From Campylobacterota bacterium (GTDB taxonomy: Bacteria > Campylobacterota > Campylobacteria > Campylobacterales > SZUA-545), in NCBI GenBank assembly GCA_003561815.1, contig PWVP01000214.1:1-8065 (forward strand): 8,065 bases of DNA. Direction: 5' to 3'. Every line of letters begins with the position of its first letter. The stretch's first letter is position 1. Positions 5,657-8,065 of this stretch are shown in pieces. The translations under genes were made by a program, and so were the position numbers. A model generated the notes under the pieces. It had not been told where the DNA came from, did not search any database, and saw nothing but the letters and a program-made list of their open reading frames with translations.

Positions 5657-5911
5657 GTGCAGACACTAAGTGCCAAGGAGGCCAAAACCCACTTTGGACA
5701 GATGATCCTAAAGTCGCAGCGCGAGCCGGTTCGTATAGATAAAAACGGAAAACCGGTAGCCGTGGTGATGTCGATCGAGGCTTACGATCAGATTGAGGCT
5801 TGTAAGGCTCAGCAGTTAAAAGAGCAGATCGATCGCTCGGTCAAAGCGATCGAAGCAGGCGATACAGTTGATGGCCGGATGTTTATGAAAGAGCTTCTAG
5901 CGGACCGGTAG
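5657..5911 (+). CDS. Phd/YefM-family antitoxin
   Basis: The 84-residue protein has the Phd/YefM N-terminal DNA-binding fold: LSAKEAKTHFGQMILKSQREPVRIDKNGKPVAVVMSIEAY spans residues 4-43 and contains the family hallmarks of an EAK..F start, a K(N/H)G turn and the VVMS strand. The C-terminal third is helical and charged, as in regions that wrap the toxin. The start is GTG, placed by AAAGGAGAG with AGGAG ending 4 bases upstream; no in-frame ATG competes. Its TAG is directly followed by the ATG of the toxin gene, so the pair is one operon with translational coupling. It should neutralise the ParE-like toxin and repress the promoter just upstream. Confidence 0.9.
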   Translation: MQTLSAKEAKTHFGQMILKSQREPVRIDKNGKPVAVVMSIEAYDQIEACKAQQLKEQIDRSVKAIEAGDTVDGRMFMKELLADR

Positions 5912-6232
5912 ATGCACTATCGTCTCACGCCTGATGCTCAGGCTGATCTGCGCGAAATCAGGCTCTATACGCTTGATCGTTGGGGCGCAGAGCGCTCTCG
6001 GGCCTACCTGGAAGGGTTGACTCAGACACTCGACACCCTTTGCACCATGCCAAAGATGGGCAGGCCGCAAGAAGAGATCCGCCAAGGGCTGCGCTCTCAC
6101 CTCCATCGCTCCCATTGCATTTACTATCTTCTTATCTTCGATACGCTCTATGTGCTCGGTGTTCTTCATCAGAGTAGGGTGCCGCAGAATCATCTAAAAG
6201 GGCGGGAGTTGAATGCGGATCGGTCATTGTGA
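5912..6232 (+). CDS. ParE/RelE-superfamily toxin
   Basis: The 106-residue protein matches ParE-like toxins along its length: YRLTPDAQADLREI at 3-16, YTLDRWGAERSRAYL at 19-33, a central MPKMGRPQEEI (46-56), then GLRSH (59-63), HCIYYLLI (68-75) and a final VLHQ (84-87). ParE-type toxins inhibit DNA gyrase, while RelE relatives cut mRNA on the ribosome. The long paired helices at the start and the lack of RelE catalytic residues favour the ParE branch, but the target cannot be proved here. The tail after residue 90 is longer and more polar than usual. It starts immediately after the antitoxin stop and has only a weak ribosome binding site, in keeping with coupled, lower-level toxin synthesis. 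Confidence 0.88.
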   Translation: MHYRLTPDAQADLREIRLYTLDRWGAERSRAYLEGLTQTLDTLCTMPKMGRPQEEIRQGLRSHLHRSHCIYYLLIFDTLYVLGVLHQSRVPQNHLKGRELNADRSL

Positions 6233-6236
6233 GCGC

Positions 6237-6265
6237 TTGACTTTGTGATAGCCCTTGGATAAAAT
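6237..6265 (+). promoter_or_regulatory. Sigma70 promoter of the yefM-yoeB operon
   Basis: TTGACT (6237-6242) and TAAAAT (6260-6265) are separated by 17 bases, close to the ideal layout. The predicted start is near 6272, followed by AGGAA before the yefM ATG. A small palindrome, GGAT-AAA-ATCC, covers the -10. AGTACA at 6275-6280 is one base from the TGTACA core known from YefM-YoeB operators; whether it binds YefM is inference. Confidence 0.65.
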
Positions 6266-6291
6266 CCTTCAAAAAGTACAGGAATTTGAAC

Positions 6292-6546
6292 ATGCAGGTT
6301 ATCAACTACACGGAAGCACGCAACAACTTCAAGTCGGTTCTTGATCGGGCTTGTGATGACTATGAGCCAACGGTTATCACCCGCAAGAACGGCTCGGCGG
6401 CTGTTTTGATCTCGCTGGAAGAGTACAATGGCTTCAAGGAGACAGCCTATCTTCTCTCCACCCCGGCCAACGCCACGCGCTTAGCGGAGTCGATGGAGCA
6501 GGCCAAGCGTGGCGAGCTGCTCTCTCAACCCCTCATCGAAGCATGA
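6292..6546 (+). CDS. yefM: YefM antitoxin
   Basis: The 84-residue protein closely resembles E. coli YefM by eye: NYTEARNNFKSVLDRACDD at 5-23, then PTVITRKNGSAAVLISLEEY with ITRKNG and VLISLEEY in register, followed by KETAYLLSTPANATRL (the toxin-proximal helix) and the acidic, flexible tail. It binds and masks YoeB and, with YoeB as co-repressor, represses its own promoter. ATG 6292 is preferred over TTG 6286 because AGGAA sits about 7 bases before the ATG and too near the TTG. Its TGA overlaps the yoeB ATG by 4 bases (ATGA), typical of this pair. It is a second Phd/YefM-superfamily antitoxin within 700 bases, but its sequence is clearly distinct from the first, so cross-talk is unlikely. Confidence 0.95.
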   Translation: MQVINYTEARNNFKSVLDRACDDYEPTVITRKNGSAAVLISLEEYNGFKETAYLLSTPANATRLAESMEQAKRGELLSQPLIEA

Positions 6547-6806
6547 ACCTGCTCTGGACTCCGCACGGCTGGGAGGAGTATCTTTGGTGGCAGGCAAACG
6601 ATCGGCGTATGCTTAAACGAATCAATCGACTCATCGCCGATATACTTAGAAACCCCAACAGCCTTGAGGGTGTGGGCAAACCTGAGCGACTCAAAGAGAA
6701 TCTATCCGGCCTAATGTCCCGCCGCATCGACGAGGAGCACCGTCTGGTCTATGAGCCGGGAGAGGGTGTGGTGACTATCTATCAGTGCCGTTTTCATTAT
6801 TCGTAG
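6543..6806 (+). CDS. yoeB: YoeB toxin, ribosome-dependent mRNA interferase
   Basis: The 87-residue protein has the YoeB pattern throughout: LLWTPHGWEEYLWWQANDRR at the start, RINRLIADI, GVGKPERLKENLSGLMSRRI and the final CRFHY. By alignment with E. coli YoeB the catalytic residues are present: E48 (in KPERLK), R67 (in EEHRLVY), H85 and Y86. YoeB binds the 70S ribosome and cleaves mRNA in the A site, shutting down translation when YefM is degraded. The protein ends one residue after the HY motif. The start overlaps the yefM stop, so synthesis is coupled to the antitoxin. Nothing suggests inactivation; length and key residues are those of a functional toxin. Confidence 0.95.
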   Translation: MNLLWTPHGWEEYLWWQANDRRMLKRINRLIADILRNPNSLEGVGKPERLKENLSGLMSRRIDEEHRLVYEPGEGVVTIYQCRFHYS

Positions 6807-6822
6807 GACAGGTTAGCACGAC

Positions 6823-6828
6823 TATAAT
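6823..6828 (+). promoter_or_regulatory. -10 box (TATAAT) of the PLD-like gene
   Basis: A perfect TATAAT lies 17 bases after the yoeB stop and 36 bases before the ATG of the PLD-like gene. No clear -35 or TG extension is seen. The surrounding 11 bases, ACTATAATCAG, also occur at 1324-1334 in the XRE promoter region. Confidence 0.4.
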
Positions 6829-6864
6829 CAGACTACACCAAATGCCATACCAAGGGGAGATTTG

Positions 6865-8065
6865 ATGCTATTTGAGGAGCATATCACCTATCTTTCTGTG
6901 CTGGAAGACGGGAGAGCGGTTCGCAGAAGTGTTGCTGAGCTTTTTGACGCCGAGCGTTTCCCCCGAATCAGTATCGCCTCCTTTGTCGCTTCGCCGGACT
7001 ATCTTTTTAAGCGACTGGGGGCTTTTACGCATCTGCGCATGGTGCTTGGCGAAGAGGAGAACGCCCAGTCCTTTACCGCCCTGGACTCCGATGGCGAGAT
7101 AGCCCTCATCCGATCGATCCCCGATGAGAGCATTAAGGAGCGCATCATCTCGCAGGCGTGGCAGTTTCGGGCCATGCCGCCCAAATGCCACCTGCACTCT
7201 AAAATCTATCTGCTTGAAGGGGAGGGCGTCGCTAAAGTGATGGTCGGCTCGGCCAATCTCAGCCGCAGCGCCTTTGAGGGCAAGCAGTTTGAGGAGCTGC
7301 TGGTCTTTACCGATCCGCAAGTGGTGACGCACTACCAGGAGCGCTTTGAGACCATCTGGCAGACAGGGGTGGAGTGGCTCACCCCCGCTTCGATCAAGCG
7401 CCTGAAAAAGGTGGAGCTGCACGCTGCGGAGTCGCACATCCAGAGCGTTGAGGAGAGCGTAGTCGTGGCCGATCAGGTGCGCGTGGGGCAGATGGAGGGT
7501 GGTGTGGTGATCACACCGGAGTTTCATGCGGAGGTTTTTCAGGGTAAAGTGGAGCACCTTCGGCGCAACCACGAGGGGCTGGATGAGAAAACCGCAGAGC
7601 TGGAGGGCTCCAGCGCCCAGACACTGGAGTTGCAGCAGCAGATCAAGCGCCAAAGCGAGCTGCTCAGCCAGATCACCAAAAAACAAAAAGGCCAGACCGT
7701 TCTCAAATCCCCCCAGGAGATCGGGCGCATCAAAGAGGCGCTTTTGCAGACGCTAAGCATCACAAACAAAAAGAGCGAAGCGTTTATGGAGCTTCGGCCC
7801 AATCTCGTCTGGAGTAGAAGTGCGAGTGATTTCTACCTGCAGCACGGCGAGCAGCTGCTACCCTACATCACTCCGCCGATCGATACCGAAAAACTCTCAG
7901 AGCAGCTAGGGCGCATGGAGCGTTTTATCCGCTCCTATTCGCGCTTTACCAACGCCAAAAACCGCGAGAATGAGAAGAAGATCTTTGAGGCGATCCTCAT
8001 CACCTTCGCCTCGCCGCTCATGTGGATGCTTCGGGGCGTGTTGAGTGAGGAGCGGGGCCGCGAGA
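6865..8065 (+). CDS. Phospholipase-D-like domain protein with coiled coil (incomplete, continues past window)
   Basis: The frame is open from ATG 6865 to the window end (400 codons, no stop). GGGGAG ends 5 bases upstream of the ATG, a strong ribosome binding site. Residues 1-160 form a PLD-like nuclease/phosphodiesterase fold: RISIASFVAS, then the HxKx4E catalytic motif HLHSKIYLLE (H111, K113, E118), then VGSANLSRSAF (G128, S129, N131) and the FEELLVF strand. A single HKD motif is present, as in nucleases that dimerise. Residues about 235-285 are charged and probably coiled coil. Residues 290-400 are helical and unrecognised; they end in a hydrophobic stretch rich in F, L, M and W and then charged residues. 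Proteins of this layout may continue into an ATPase or helicase domain, which cannot be seen here. A DNA-processing or defence role is plausible but unproven. Confidence 0.85.
   Translation, partial: MLFEEHITYLSVLEDGRAVRRSVAELFDAERFPRISIASFVASPDYLFKRLGAFTHLRMVLGEEENAQSFTALDSDGEIALIRSIPDESIKERIISQAWQFRAMPPKCHLHSKIYLLEGEGVAKVMVGSANLSRSAFEGKQFEELLVFTDPQVVTHYQERFETIWQTGVEWLTPASIKRLKKVELHAAESHIQSVEESVVVADQVRVGQMEGGVVITPEFHAEVFQGKVEHLRRNHEGLDEKTAELEGSSAQTLELQQQIKRQSELLSQITKKQKGQTVLKSPQEIGRIKEALLQTLSITNKKSEAFMELRPNLVWSRSASDFYLQHGEQLLPYITPPIDTEKLSEQLGRMERFIRSYSRFTNAKNRENEKKIFEAILITFASPLMWMLRGVLSEERGRE

Noticed and set aside
6868..7686. Long minus-strand open frame of 272 codons opposite the PLD-like gene
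   Set aside because: It lies wholly antisense to a frame with a recognisable PLD motif and strong ribosome binding site, and its Leu/His-rich composition is that of a reverse-complement shadow.

Overview
The window is bacterial chromosomal DNA of medium GC content, densely coded on both strands. It looks like an accessory or defence-type region. It holds two type II toxin-antitoxin modules, an orphan WYL-type regulator, a 5'-truncated ATPase, a lone metallophosphoesterase and the start of a phospholipase-D-fold protein. Short -10 boxes of the TAAAAT type (one extended, TGnTAAAAT) and the archaeal-type ATPase would suit a GC-richer member of the Campylobacterota. This is a weak inference and other Proteobacteria are possible. 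The standard bacterial code fits: TAG, TGA and TAA all end genes here.

Left part, minus strand (1-1320): an XRE-family regulator overlaps by 4 bases a lipoprotein gene carrying a FecR domain. The lipoprotein reading frame is cut by one in-frame TAG at 470-472. The same frame then stays open to the window edge and encodes the rest of the FecR domain and a DUF1566 domain, so the gene appears to be a nonsense-disrupted FecR-DUF1566 surface lipoprotein. Upstream of the XRE gene is a plausible sigma70 promoter overlapped by two inverted repeats.

Middle part, minus strand (1524-4761): a 718-residue protein with an N-terminal helix-turn-helix, a WYL-like domain and a very large unrecognised C-terminal extension. 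Upstream of it lies the C-terminal two thirds of an archaeal-type (ATPase_2) AAA protein that keeps Walker B but has lost the Walker A region. A short motif, ATGGAAGY (usually ATATGGAAGY), recurs in the two gaps flanking the 718-residue gene and at the broken 5' end of the ATPase. It is the most interesting non-coding signal in the window.

Right part, plus strand (4865-8065): a metallophosphoesterase with complete metal-binding motifs, divergent from the ATPase remnant; a Phd/YefM-type antitoxin with a ParE-type toxin; a YefM-YoeB pair with all YoeB catalytic residues; and an incomplete gene whose product has a single PLD (HxKx4E) motif followed by a coiled coil. Each toxin-antitoxin module has its own recognisable promoter, and the PLD gene has its own -10 box and strong ribosome binding site. 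The clustering is compatible with a defence or stress island, but no complete known anti-phage system can be named from this window alone.
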